Shown one piece after another: positions 34,148 to 43,078 of a stretch of 64,000 nucleotides of DNA. The first letter of the stretch is position 1. Every line of letters begins with the position of its first letter. Below the pieces are notes generated by a model, which saw only the letters and a list, made by a program, of their open reading frames with translations, was not told where the DNA came from and ran no database searches. Source of the stretch: CAVTOA01 sp963736285 (lineage in GTDB: Bacteria > Actinomycetota > Actinomycetes > Mycobacteriales > QHCE01); the NCBI GenBank assembly GCA_963736285.1, contig CAVTOA010000003.1, positions 186,001 through 250,000 on the forward strand. Direction: 5' to 3'. The position numbers and the translations under genes were made by a program.

Positions 34148-34204
34148 GTTTTTGCGGATTGCCCGCAATATTTTGTGCCAAAATTGCGGGCAGTCCGCAA
34201 AACC
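34148..34204. repeat. Palindromic intergenic element, copy 2
   Basis: The 19 bases GCGGATTGCCCGCAATATT are identical to copy 1 at 26331, and the right arm GCGGGCAGTCCGCA differs at one base. Runs of T before and A after make it a two-way terminator shape, which suits its place between the convergent hydrolase and gltX genes. Confidence 0.75.
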
Positions 34205-34233
34205 AATGGGCGTCGAGTCTGGGGCTAGCTTGG

Positions 34234-35643
34234 TTACTCCCCCAGCCGTTCCAGCGCACGCTGTATGCGGGCCAACGTGCGCTCGCGACCCAACACCGCC
34301 AACGATTCGAACAACGGGAGGCCCACGGTGCGGCCGGTGACCGCGACCCGAATGGGCGCCTGCGCCTTACCCAGCTTGAGCTCGTGTGACGCGCCTACGC
34401 GTTCAGCGGCAGCCTTAAGCGCACCAGCGTTCCATTCCACAGTGGAGAACTCCGCCACAGCACCACGAAGGATCGCTGGCGCGTGTTCCTTCATCGCTTT
34501 CTGCCAAGAGGGCTCATCGAAAACGGGCTCATCCAAGAACGCGAAATCGACCATCTCCACGATCTCGCTCAACACCGCCACTCGGGTCTGCGCATGCTCA
34601 GCGAGCGCACCAAACATCTGAGCATCGAACTGCTCGGGCCGCCACGGTACAACCGAATCGACAAGCCACGGCTGGCACGCCGCAATAAACCGCTCCAACG
34701 TCAGCTCGCGTATGTACTCGCCATTGAAGGCTCGCAACTTCTTGACATCGAAGAACGCCGGCGACGGGGTAACGTCCTCGAGCCGAAACTCCTCTTCCAT
34801 CACCGACCATGGAACGATTTCGCGATCGTCTGACGGCGCCCACCCCAGGAGCATGAGGTAGTTGCGCATCGCACCGGGCAAGAAACCCTCGGCGCGGTAA
34901 TCCTCGAGCGCGACCTTGTGCAATCGCTTCGACAGCTTCTTCCGCCGCTCGTCCACCAAAATGGAGACATGCGCCCACACGGGCGGCTCTGCCGCACCTA
35001 ACGCCGTCCACAGCAGCTGCTGCTTGGGGGTGTTAGACAAGTGCTCCTCGCCCCGCACCACATGAGTGATGCCCATGAGCATGTCGTCGACAACATTTGC
35101 CAGTAAGAACAAGGGGCTGCCATCGGCGCGAGCGATGACGAAGTCCTCCATCGCCGCGTTGTCGAACTCCACCGTGCCGCGTACTAGGTCGGTGACTCGG
35201 GTGGCGCCCGCATCTGGGGTGCGGAACCGCAACGCCCGACCCTCACCTGGGCCAAGGTCGCGGTCGCGGCAAAAGCCGTCGTAGCCACGGTGTGAATCGC
35301 CGGTGCGGTCGATGACCATCTGGCGGGTGCAGTCGCAGTAATAGGTAAAACCCGACGCGGCAAGCTGAGACACCGCATCGGCATGCTTAGCCGCATTCTC
35401 CGACTGAAAGTGCGGCCCGGAGTATTGCTCCGACGTGATGCCCAACCACGACAGCGCGTTGACAATGCCGTCTATCCACTCTGGACGGTTACGGGAAACG
35501 TCGGTGTCTTCGATGCGCAAAAAAAGCTCGCCGGAATGTTGCCGCGCGAACACCCAGTTGTAAAGGGCGGAGCGAGCACCACCGACATGGAACATGCCGG
35601 TGGGCGAAGGAGCGAATCGGACACGAACCTGCTGCGAAGTCAC
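34234..35643 (-). CDS. gltX: Glutamyl-tRNA synthetase
   Basis: 469 residues of a class I synthetase that charges tRNA-Glu. FAPSPTGMFHVGGARSALYN contains the HIGH-type motif, KKLSKRLHK is the KMSKS-type loop, and the zinc-type insert CDCTRQ is present. RFAPSPTG, LRIEDTD and VVRGEEHLSNTPKQ are all canonical. The C-terminal helical anticodon domain is intact. ATG or GTG at 35643 begins MTSQQVRVRFAP. Confidence 0.96.
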   Translation of the reverse strand: MTSQQVRVRFAPSPTGMFHVGGARSALYNWVFARQHSGELFLRIEDTDVSRNRPEWIDGIVNALSWLGITSEQYSGPHFQSENAAKHADAVSQLAASGFTYYCDCTRQMVIDRTGDSHRGYDGFCRDRDLGPGEGRALRFRTPDAGATRVTDLVRGTVEFDNAAMEDFVIARADGSPLFLLANVVDDMLMGITHVVRGEEHLSNTPKQQLLWTALGAAEPPVWAHVSILVDERRKKLSKRLHKVALEDYRAEGFLPGAMRNYLMLLGWAPSDDREIVPWSVMEEEFRLEDVTPSPAFFDVKKLRAFNGEYIRELTLERFIAACQPWLVDSVVPWRPEQFDAQMFGALAEHAQTRVAVLSEIVEMVDFAFLDEPVFDEPSWQKAMKEHAPAILRGAVAEFSTVEWNAGALKAAAERVGASHELKLGKAQAPIRVAVTGRTVGLPLFESLAVLGRERTLARIQRALERLGE

Positions 35644-35686
35644 CCCAAAAGTTTAGGGCGTGTCGGAACAGCAACCCCCGTTGGGC

Positions 35687-37945
35687 TTAGACCTGAAACT
35701 CCCGCAGCCGCAGCCCGTGATGCATCGTCAGCCCAAGCGCGGTGGCGGCCAAGGCGCTCGCCACACCTGGTGCCACGACACCGGTCATGGCGAGCGGAAT
35801 CGCCATGACGTTGTAGAGGACCGCCCAGCCCAAGCCGCCGCGCATAGTCCGGAGCGTTCGTCGGGCCAGTCGCACCGCATCCGCGGCCCCACCTACATCG
35901 CTGCGTAACACCACGACGTCTCCGGCCTGCCGGGTGAGCTCTGGCCCGGAACCCATGGCTATGCCCACATCAGCTTGGGTCAACGAGACCGCGTCCTGGA
36001 CGCCATCGCCCACCATCACCACGACACGACCCGTTCCTTGGAGTTGCCGCACCAATGACGCTTTGTCGCTGGGAAATACCCCCGCGATCACGTCGGTAGC
36101 AGGGATGCCGAGCTCGTCGGCGACGCGGGACGCCGCGCCAACGTTGTCGCAAGTCACCAGCATCGGCGAGAGCCCTAGTTCACGAAGGCGACGAACCGCC
36201 GTTGCGCTGGTACGTCTGAGTTGGTCTCCCAGCACGATCGCCCCTCGCACTTGGTCGCCCCAGCCCACCGCCACCACCGTTTTTCCGGCGCGGATCGCTT
36301 CGTCCGAGGCATTTTGAAGGTCGGTCGAAACGTGGGCGACACGTGTCTCTACGAACTGCGGACGTCCAATCACGACGACCCGCCCGTCAACTAAGCCGGT
36401 CACACCTTCGCCCACATGGTTGGCGACCGCGCCCACTCGCGGCTCTCTAGCCCCCATCTGAGGGTCGGATATGCCCAGCTCATGCAGGTAATTTGTGAGA
36501 GCAACGCCCAAGTGATGCCCGGAATATTTCTCCAGCGCACCAGCCACGTACACAATCTCATGGGGTGCGATTCCCGCTTCCGTGAGCACCGTCTCCACCA
36601 CCGGATGCCCCGTGGTGACCGTGCCGGTTTTGTCGAGCAACGCCATGTCGGCTCGGCGCATGCGCACCATGACGGCGGCATCCTTGAACACCACTCCGAG
36701 CTGTGCCCCGCGCCCGACACCTGCCAACAAAGCAATGGAATGCGCCAGGACGAAGGCGGCCGGGCATGCGATCACCGCTACCGCTACCGCTGTTCGGAGC
36801 GCACTACCGGTGGAGTGGCCCACGTAAATATGAACAGCAAACGTGGCGAGAGCCAATATCAGCACTAAGGGGCTTGCCGCTTTCGACCAGCGATCCACGC
36901 TCCGCTGGGCAGCGGTCTGGGATTCCTGCGCTTTCGTGACCATCTCGGCGACCTGAGCGAGCAAGCTCTCAGCGCCCACCCGAGTAGCAACCACGACGAT
37001 CCGCTTACTGAGGTTGAGGGTGGCTCCCGTGACTGGCGAACCTGGCACCACCGATACCGCACGCGACTCGCCCGTGAGGACCGACGCGTCCACCGCCGAT
37101 TCGCCCGACTCCACTATGCCGTCCGCAGCGATTTTTTCCCCAGCTCGGACGGCAAAGCGCTGCCCTGGTTTGAGCCGTTGCGCGGGGATGCGCTGCTCAC
37201 CTTCGGCTGTCAATAACCGCGCTTCTTGCACTCGGTAGCTCACCAACGAGCGGAGCTCCTTTTCTGCGGTGCGGTGCGTGCGTAGCTCCATATACCGCCC
37301 TATCAAAGCGAATAGCACAATGAACACAGCGGAAGAAAAATAAAGCTGACTCTGCCGGCCATCCCAGACCCTCCACACACTCCAGCCATAGGCGACGATC
37401 GCGCCGCCAGACGTAAGAGTGTCCACATTGATCACTCCGTGCGCCGCTGCTACTAACGCACTGCGATGTATGGGAGCAGCAGCCCACAACACCACCGGCG
37501 TGGCCAACAGCAGCACCGCCCACTGCCACCCGTGCGGTTGCAACCGCGGCGCAAAAGCGAAAATCGCCACTGGGACGGCTAACAGCCCCGATGCCACCAC
37601 CTTGCGGCGCAAGTTCGCGATGCGTGCCGCCGCACCTCCTATGAGCGGCTCCGCATAGGCTGCCTTCTTTACTCTTGGTTCATGCGGTGCCGCGTCTCGG
37701 GCCGTATCCGCGGTACGCGCGGCGAAACCCATATGCCCGATTTCGTCGATGATCCGCTCCACCGAGATTTGCCCAGTGTCATAGGACAGCGTCGCCTTTT
37801 CGGTGGCGTAGTTGACCGTCGCAAAGACACCATCGACCTTGTTAAGCCGACGCTCGATCCGAGTCGCCGAACTCGCCGACGACATGCCGCTCACGCTCAA
37901 CACGATCGTGTCGGTATGTGCGGGCGCAAAAGTCGTCATGGCCAT
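35687..37945 (-). CDS. P1B-type metal ATPase with altered metal-binding motifs
   Basis: 752 residues from ATG 37945 (a GTG at 37990 would add 15). ATPase machinery is present: TGES, phosphorylated Asp438 in DKTGTVTTG, and GDGVQDAV near the C-terminus, where the family has GDGxNDA. The N-terminal HMA domain, normally GMxCxxC, reads GMSSASS (Ser23, Ser26), so its metal site is gone. The membrane motif, normally CPC, is CPA (394-396). The HP motif SEHPL reads SGHHL. The late helix lacks the usual MxxSS ligands. It follows a csoR gene on the same strand, which predicts Cu(I) export, but this pump may move another ion or be impaired. Confidence 0.85.
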   Translation of the reverse strand: MAMTTFAPAHTDTIVLSVSGMSSASSATRIERRLNKVDGVFATVNYATEKATLSYDTGQISVERIIDEIGHMGFAARTADTARDAAPHEPRVKKAAYAEPLIGGAAARIANLRRKVVASGLLAVPVAIFAFAPRLQPHGWQWAVLLLATPVVLWAAAPIHRSALVAAAHGVINVDTLTSGGAIVAYGWSVWRVWDGRQSQLYFSSAVFIVLFALIGRYMELRTHRTAEKELRSLVSYRVQEARLLTAEGEQRIPAQRLKPGQRFAVRAGEKIAADGIVESGESAVDASVLTGESRAVSVVPGSPVTGATLNLSKRIVVVATRVGAESLLAQVAEMVTKAQESQTAAQRSVDRWSKAASPLVLILALATFAVHIYVGHSTGSALRTAVAVAVIACPAAFVLAHSIALLAGVGRGAQLGVVFKDAAVMVRMRRADMALLDKTGTVTTGHPVVETVLTEAGIAPHEIVYVAGALEKYSGHHLGVALTNYLHELGISDPQMGAREPRVGAVANHVGEGVTGLVDGRVVVIGRPQFVETRVAHVSTDLQNASDEAIRAGKTVVAVGWGDQVRGAIVLGDQLRRTSATAVRRLRELGLSPMLVTCDNVGAASRVADELGIPATDVIAGVFPSDKASLVRQLQGTGRVVVMVGDGVQDAVSLTQADVGIAMGSGPELTRQAGDVVVLRSDVGGAADAVRLARRTLRTMRGGLGWAVLYNVMAIPLAMTGVVAPGVASALAATALGLTMHHGLRLREFQV

Positions 37946-38079
37946 CCGCTTCTTGCCATGGGCGCGACGCGGGAGAGCTCCCCGTCGCACTAGCTACCCG
38001 TCAGTAGCCAGCGCCACAGTCTAGGTGAGAATCAACAATGCGCGGGGGGCTTCGGTGAGATCCATTGTGGAGCGGGGAT

Positions 38080-38379
38080 TTAGGAGCGGACAAGACGGGC
38101 GATCGCAGCGGAGGCTTCTTGTACTTTGTCGCTCGCGCGTTGCGCGGCATGCTCGGAATCGGCGCCACTGGCGACCGCCTCTTTCACACAATGAGTCAGG
38201 TGCTGGTCGAGTAACCGCAGCGCCACTGCTTGCAGTGCCTTGGTCGCGGCCGAGACTTGGGTAAGCACGTCGATGCAATAGACGTCCTCATCCACCATCC
38301 GTTGCAATCCACGGATTTGCCCTTCGATTCGGCGTAGCCGAGTTTGCAGCGCGGATTTGTCCGTTGTGTAGCCGACCAT
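38080..38379 (-). CDS. csoR: CsoR family copper-sensing repressor
   Basis: 99 residues of an all-helical DUF156 repressor. The Cu(I) ligands of M. tuberculosis CsoR (Cys36, His61, Cys65) have exact counterparts Cys35 in VYCIDVL, His60 and Cys64 in DQHLTHCV. RLRRIEGQIRGLQRM supplies the conserved DNA-contact helix. Copper binding releases the repressor from DNA. The gene reads into the P1B-type ATPase 134 bp downstream (90 bp to its earliest start), and a dyad lies just before its own start codon, so it probably represses both. Confidence 0.92.
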   Translation of the reverse strand: MVGYTTDKSALQTRLRRIEGQIRGLQRMVDEDVYCIDVLTQVSAATKALQAVALRLLDQHLTHCVKEAVASGADSEHAAQRASDKVQEASAAIARLVRS

Positions 38380-38387
38380 GAATCCAG

Positions 38388-38406
38388 GATACCCCGTGAA
38401 GGTATC
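38388..38406 (-). promoter_or_regulatory. Putative CsoR operator
   Basis: GATACC-CCGTGAA-GGTATC is a perfect 6-base dyad nine bases before the csoR start codon. ATACCCC...GGTAT wording is close to known CsoR sites, where G/C tracts are flanked by TA-rich ends. Autoregulation is the simple reading. Confidence 0.6.
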
Positions 38407-38504
38407 TGAACAGAGCTATCCGACAGCGCTAGTCCGCACCCTCACGCACCGACTAGCTCTGTCGATTGGTCAGCTATTTTCTTGTGATTCTTTTTATTGC
38501 GGCG

Positions 38505-39245
38505 CTATTTCTGGGAGTCGGTTGGCTTCTGTTTACGGCCAACGCCACCCGCACGCGCCAACGCGATCAGGGCCACCATCAGCGCGGCAACACCCACTAC
38601 CAGCGCAATGACGTCGACTGCGTTCACGTCGTTGTCTTTGCCGCCGCCCGCGCCGCTCTCCGCTGACTCCGCTGACTCCGCGGACATTCCGGCCATGTCG
38701 CCGGTCTCTTTGGTCAGGGTGAGAACGGGCGCAGGGTGTTCCGGTTCTTCCTTGCCGGTCTGGACATCGATCCAACGCACTACTTCACCATTGTCGTACG
38801 TCTGCAGCGCCTTGAACATCACTTTCTTGGCATCCGGCAGCGGGCCCACCGAGACCTCGAACTCCTGAAACTGCTCCGGTGCGATCTTCGCGGCGTCGTC
38901 TTGGGCTGTCCAGGTGATGTGGTCGACGGCTTGAGTTACTTCACTGCCATGGGCAGTGATCGGCTTGTCCAATGTGTAGGGCGTCACCGATGAAGTCCAT
39001 CCGGGAAGCGGCCGTACCGAGGCGTTCGCGATGGGAGCCTTGTGGTCGAAGTACACCTCCACCTGGGATGTGCTGGCATCGGGCCGTTCGGTGGGCACCT
39101 TAAACGTCAAAGTGGCGTAGCCGCCTTTGGGCGCCTCGGTGGGGCTCACCGTCACGTGCGCATCAGCTACACCCACCGTGGCACCCAAGCACGCAATGGC
39201 TAAAGCGGTGACCACACCCAATCGGCGAATAACAGTGCGAATCAT
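38505..39245 (-). CDS. YcnI-type (DUF1775) copper-binding membrane protein
   Basis: 246 residues from ATG 39245, preceded by AAAGGA. The signal peptide ends VADA, leaving His30 as the first mature residue (HVTVSPTEAPKG). In characterised YcnI domains the N-terminal histidine binds Cu(II), helped by a Trp; DHITWTAQDD supplies a candidate. The DUF1775 domain spans about 30-165, a linker of ESAESAES type follows, and one C-terminal helix (VIALVVGVAALMVALIAL) anchors it outside the membrane. It lies between copC-copD and csoR. Two 12-base direct repeats (39274-39285, 39292-39303) sit just upstream. Confidence 0.88.
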   Translation of the reverse strand: MIRTVIRRLGVVTALAIACLGATVGVADAHVTVSPTEAPKGGYATLTFKVPTERPDASTSQVEVYFDHKAPIANASVRPLPGWTSSVTPYTLDKPITAHGSEVTQAVDHITWTAQDDAAKIAPEQFQEFEVSVGPLPDAKKVMFKALQTYDNGEVVRWIDVQTGKEEPEHPAPVLTLTKETGDMAGMSAESAESAESGAGGGKDNDVNAVDVIALVVGVAALMVALIALARAGGVGRKQKPTDSQK

Positions 39246-39339
39246 GGTGTCCTTTCGTTTTTGATTCGTCATCTCTGACGTCTGGGGCATTTCTGACATC
39301 TGGCGTCTCCCGCATGCGCGTTCGATCACAGCGCTCGAC

Positions 39340-41058
39340 TCACGGCACGGGCACCGTGCCGGTTGCCGTATATTCGTCCACAGCAGACACTCGCAGCGTG
39401 ATCTGGAAACGCCAGGAACCTTCACGAGGAAGGTTGGCTTCTCCGACAACATGGCTCTCGGTGATGGACAGAAGTGGGATGTCAATCGGGCCAACGTTCT
39501 GAGCGGGTAAAGCAGCAGTCGCATGCCACTCCAGCACTCTGGCGGGGTTCCCGTCCGAGTCCACAGCGATGAGATGGACCTGGTTGTTGCCCCGCCGAGC
39601 CGGGTCCACTTCCAGCTGAACCGTGTATGCGGATGCCCGAAGTTCGGTGTTGTAGGGACCGTTCCGCTGCGCGCTAGACACGGCTTCTACGGTGCTGGGC
39701 GACGGCGACGTTTGGCTCAGCGCCATCGCCAAACCCAACACGATTGCGGCGATACCAATCTCGACTCCGACGCGACGCCGCAACGTACGGATCCCCACAC
39801 CATTCGACGAGGCGTCTCGCTCCTCCGACTCATCCAATGTCGGCAGCCGTCGCCGCACCCATCGTCGAGAGAAAAACGCAACCCCGAGAATGGCAGCCAG
39901 GCCCACAGCTTTGGCAATGACGAGCCATCCATACTGGGTGTGGACAACATCATGAAGGCTGACTTCTAGTAAAGCCGAGACAATACCCGTGACGCCCAAG
40001 GTCACCACGGCATACATCGCCCACAGCGACCACACCGGCAAAATCAGCTTCAGCTCCGACACCCGGGCGGTCGGCAGCAGCGATGACACGAGGACCACCA
40101 AGCCACCAAGCCATACAGCCATCGACCCCACATGCAGCGCACCCACCACGACGGCGAATACCCAGCCAGGTGCCACCGCCAGATGGCCAGCGAAGGGCCA
40201 GGTGAAGGTCAGTGCGACGCCCAGCGCAATCAGCGACCACCGCTGTAATGATGGGAAATCAGGACGGCGCGGCAGTCGCCACAGCAGCGGCACAGCGAGC
40301 AGGACCAAGCCAATGCGCGCTAAATAGGCAACTCCGACTGAGCTCGTGGCCACCTCACCTAGCCCAGCGCCACTCACACCGGTAAGTGATCCACCGTTGC
40401 CATAAGGCACTTGGACAACGAAAAGACCCAGCGCACCCGCAACCACCAGGGTCGCGCCCAACCAGCTCAATAGCGTCAGTCGTTCATGGTTGAGACGACG
40501 CGGCCACAACGCCAGCAGCATGAGCACTGAACCGAATAGCAGCACCATGCCGAGGTAGCCGAGATATTTAGCCAGCGACAATGCGCCCCGAACCGCCGGG
40601 TCAACCGAGGACCCGGTGCCGTTGTCTGACGCGGCGTTCGGTGTCGCGCTACGCTCTTTGACACTAAAGGTAAAGCTCCCAGCGACCGGGTGGCCGTCGG
40701 CCGAAATTACCCGATAATTCACCAGATACGTGCCTTTGCCGAGCTTGGGATGTAGCCGCTGTACCAGCTCTTTCCCGTCAGCATGTTGCGTCGGTCCGCC
40801 TGCCTGAACCGCACTGCCCGATGGCCCCGTTACCGTCCATGCGCTCTTGACCGCGGACACGCGTTCGTTGAAACTCAGTGTCACCCGTGATGGTCCACTT
40901 TGGACGATACTGTTTTCGACTGGATCGGTACGCAGCAATACCGCATGTGCGCTTGCTGGAGCTGAGGAAAAAAGCACCGCCGCTAGCGCTAACACGACGC
41001 TCGTCGCGCCGACGGCCAAATGGCGGCGCAGCGCCATCCGTACACGTGGCTCGCTCAT
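39340..41058 (-). CDS. CopC-CopD copper protein fusion
   Basis: 572 residues. The signal peptide ends APASA, leaving His38 as the mature N-terminus. The CopC domain (38-135) keeps its Cu(II) ligands: the N-terminal His plus Asp and His in ISADGHPVAG. About eight helices of the CopD domain follow (150-430), with FAGHLAVAPGWVFAVVVGALH holding conserved histidines. The C-terminal 120 residues form a small exported beta domain (YTVQLEVDPARRGNNQVHLIAV) like the YtkA type. CopC-CopD proteins bind copper outside and help bring it across the membrane. Its start codon overlaps the anti-sigma stop (ATGA), so they are coupled. Confidence 0.92.
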   Translation of the reverse strand: MSEPRVRMALRRHLAVGATSVVLALAAVLFSSAPASAHAVLLRTDPVENSIVQSGPSRVTLSFNERVSAVKSAWTVTGPSGSAVQAGGPTQHADGKELVQRLHPKLGKGTYLVNYRVISADGHPVAGSFTFSVKERSATPNAASDNGTGSSVDPAVRGALSLAKYLGYLGMVLLFGSVLMLLALWPRRLNHERLTLLSWLGATLVVAGALGLFVVQVPYGNGGSLTGVSGAGLGEVATSSVGVAYLARIGLVLLAVPLLWRLPRRPDFPSLQRWSLIALGVALTFTWPFAGHLAVAPGWVFAVVVGALHVGSMAVWLGGLVVLVSSLLPTARVSELKLILPVWSLWAMYAVVTLGVTGIVSALLEVSLHDVVHTQYGWLVIAKAVGLAAILGVAFFSRRWVRRRLPTLDESEERDASSNGVGIRTLRRRVGVEIGIAAIVLGLAMALSQTSPSPSTVEAVSSAQRNGPYNTELRASAYTVQLEVDPARRGNNQVHLIAVDSDGNPARVLEWHATAALPAQNVGPIDIPLLSITESHVVGEANLPREGSWRFQITLRVSAVDEYTATGTVPVP

Positions 41059-41744
41059 GCACCCACCCGATCCGGAACCATCTCCACAGCGGAATCACGG
41101 GTTCCAGGGCGACGCAGCGCGACGGGCACTATGCGAGTGAGGCCCCACAACAGTCCTACCTGCACAACCACCAACAGATGACCTAAGTTATACGCAAGCA
41201 TCGTGGGGTTTTCGTATACGTCCCGCACCCCCACCAAAACGAGACATGCCGCGAGAGTGGCAGCCACTGGCAGAAAATTCGCTGCGCGGTTCGGCCGCCA
41301 CGCGGCGTACACATAGCCGGCCGCGACAGCGATCTCGAAAGATGCCATCTCCCACCCCACCCGCGCACCCGGCGTATCCGCCGACGCAAACAACTGCGGC
41401 AACACCAGCAGGATCTGCGCGATCGCCGATATAGCTAACCCTGCCCGCAGTATCTGACATTTTCCCCGAACGAGCGCAGCCCCTACGCTGACGTGGGGAT
41501 CGCGGGCGATCGCGTTCAACACCGACTCGGTCAGATCCGGTACGGCAACCGACCGCAACCTCATCGACGGAGCCATATCCGCCGTTTGCGCGCGCCACAA
41601 CCCACATGGACCACAACGGGCCACGTGATCATCGAGAGCGGTCTGCGTAATCCCGAGGGCTTCGCCGTCCAACGATGCCGACATCGCCTCGCGGGCATCC
41701 GCACACACAATCCCTATCGAGGTGCCCATCGGTTTCTGAGTCAT
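41055..41744 (-). CDS. Zinc-finger anti-sigma factor with membrane helices
   Basis: 229 residues from ATG 41744 behind AGGAG. The N-terminal domain is the zinc-binding anti-sigma type: AREAMSASLDGE and DDHVARCGPC give the HxxxCxxC motif. Four hydrophobic helices (about 110-215) put it in the membrane. Such proteins hold an ECF sigma factor inactive until a signal, often redox or metal stress, changes the zinc finger. Its partner should be the divergent sigma gene starting at 41889, which appears frameshifted. It is translationally coupled to copC-copD, which is unusual and ties the signal to copper. Confidence 0.87.
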   Translation of the reverse strand: MTQKPMGTSIGIVCADAREAMSASLDGEALGITQTALDDHVARCGPCGLWRAQTADMAPSMRLRSVAVPDLTESVLNAIARDPHVSVGAALVRGKCQILRAGLAISAIAQILLVLPQLFASADTPGARVGWEMASFEIAVAAGYVYAAWRPNRAANFLPVAATLAACLVLVGVRDVYENPTMLAYNLGHLLVVVQVGLLWGLTRIVPVALRRPGTRDSAVEMVPDRVGA

Positions 41745-41888
41745 GCTCCTGCCCGCCTCTTGCCCGCATTCAATAGTTCCTTGGTCGTCGGTAACGCAAA
41801 AAGTTCCCACCTCTTCGCGCGGTCCCATTGGTTCAGCTGACGACACCTCTCGAAACTGAAGTCGTCGACGTTGCGTAGGCTCTCGCGC

Positions 41889-42441
41889 GTGACCGCCCGC
41901 CCCCAGGCCGAGCCGCCTCGCGACAGCCTCACCGAATGGGCATTGCGGGCTCGCCATGGCGATCCGATCGCGCAGGCCGCGTTTGTGCGAGCTTCCCAAA
42001 CCGAAGTGTGGCGGTTATGCGCGGCGCTTGAGCTCTGTCGAGGACGCTGACGACCTCACTCAAGAATGCTACGTACGAGCCTTCCGAGCCTTGCCCGAAT
42101 TTCGTGGACACTCCAGCGCCCGTACTTGGCTGCTCAGTATCGCGCGACGCACCTGTGCCGATCACGTTCGCGCGGCGGTGCGCCGTCGACGCCTCGAGAC
42201 AGTCTTGCGCCGAGCGCATCCGGTCACGGTTCCAGACACCGCTGGCGACAACGCTGTTCACGACCTACTAGAACAAGTAGCACCCGAACGGCGAAGTGCT
42301 TTTGTACTGACTCAAATCCTGGGTTTGTCCTATGAAGAAGCGGCCTCGATTGAAGGGGTTCCCATCGGAACAATCCGCTCGCGCGTCGCGCGAGCACGAG
42401 GGGAGCTGATTACCCTCGTCACCGCGGCAGAGGCATGCTAG
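41889..42441 (+). pseudogene. SigC-like ECF sigma factor, split by a 1-base frameshift
   Basis: From GTG 41889 the frame reads LRARHGDPIAQAAFVRASQ and TEVWRLCAAL, a typical ECF region 2 start, then stops at 42050. One frame over, SSVEDADDLTQECYVRAFRAL continues the same domain with the exact spacing of M. tuberculosis SigC ([20 protein letters not shown]). Skipping one base at about 42030 (the G after GCGGCGCTT) restores a full 183-codon gene. Region 4 (LTQILGLSYEEAASIEGVPIGTIRSRVARAR) is intact. The second frame has its own ATG at 41956, but that would give an unrelated N-terminus. It may be a real mutation, an assembly error or, less likely, a recoded gene. The operon downstream is intact. 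Confidence 0.8.
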
Positions 42442-42451
42442 GGGTGGCACC

Positions 42452-43078
42452 GTGTACAACGAAGACCGCGCACTATCGATGGAGATAAACGTGGCGACTG
42501 CCCCCACCCAATCCGGCCTTGCCAAGGCCGAGTCCGACGTGGCACACGCAGCAGGGCGCCCCTCAGGCTGGGTGTCGGGCTGGCGTGGGTCAGCGCCGTG
42601 GGTCGGCTTCGCACTGCGATTGCTTCTAGGGCTCGTCTGGCTCACATTCGGAGCCGCCAAGGTACGCGACCTTGCCGCCTCGGTTGAGGCCGTCCGCGCG
42701 TACAGAATATTGCCGGCCGGAGTAGAACCCATTGTCGGCTCAGCTCTTCCGTTACTAGAAATAGTGCTCGGCCTCATGTTGATTTTTGGCGCCGTGATCC
42801 GCTTCAGCGCCCTCGTTTCCGTGGTGCTCCTAGCATTTTTTATTGCCGGAATCGCGTCGGTAGCGGCGCGTGGCATCCGAATTGATTGCGGTTGCTTGGG
42901 AGGTGGCGGGGTAGTCGCAGCGGGGAGCGACACCCATTACGCTTCCGACATTCTGCGCGATGCCGGGCTCATCGTTGCCGCTGGCTGGCTCGCGCTATGG
43001 CCCCATAGCCCATGGTCACTGGATCGACGGTGGGACCGAAAAGCCCAGATCGGACAAGATAGCGAGGCCACAACGTGA
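42452..43078 (+). CDS. MauE/DoxX-type membrane protein
   Basis: 208 residues. After a 45-residue polar head come four helices, with FALRLLLGLVWLTFGAAKVRDLAASVEAVRAYRIL matching the MauE/DoxX family start and FIAGIASVAARGIRIDCGCLGGGG the late CxC motif. In the methylamine system MauE supports disulfide formation or maturation of exported proteins; here a thioredoxin-fold partner is the next gene. GTG 42452 follows GGGGTGG; ATG 42479 is an alternative. It starts ten bases after the sigma gene and its stop overlaps the next start (GTGA). Confidence 0.85.
   Translation: MYNEDRALSMEINVATAPTQSGLAKAESDVAHAAGRPSGWVSGWRGSAPWVGFALRLLLGLVWLTFGAAKVRDLAASVEAVRAYRILPAGVEPIVGSALPLLEIVLGLMLIFGAVIRFSALVSVVLLAFFIAGIASVAARGIRIDCGCLGGGGVVAAGSDTHYASDILRDAGLIVAAGWLALWPHSPWSLDRRWDRKAQIGQDSEATT

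Noticed and set aside
38466..38666. Plus-strand frame starting with a 22-residue hydrophobic stretch between csoR and the YcnI gene
   Set aside because: Most of it is antisense to the YcnI 3' end, it needs a TTG start without a ribosome site, and the sequence after the hydrophobic part is the Arg/Gln-rich reading typical of a shadow frame.
42015..42050. Programmed +1 frameshift as the explanation of the split sigma gene
   Set aside because: The site CTT-GAG has no stop codon at the shift and no upstream Shine-Dalgarno-like stimulator as in prfB, so mutation or assembly error is more likely. It is kept as an alternative in the finding.
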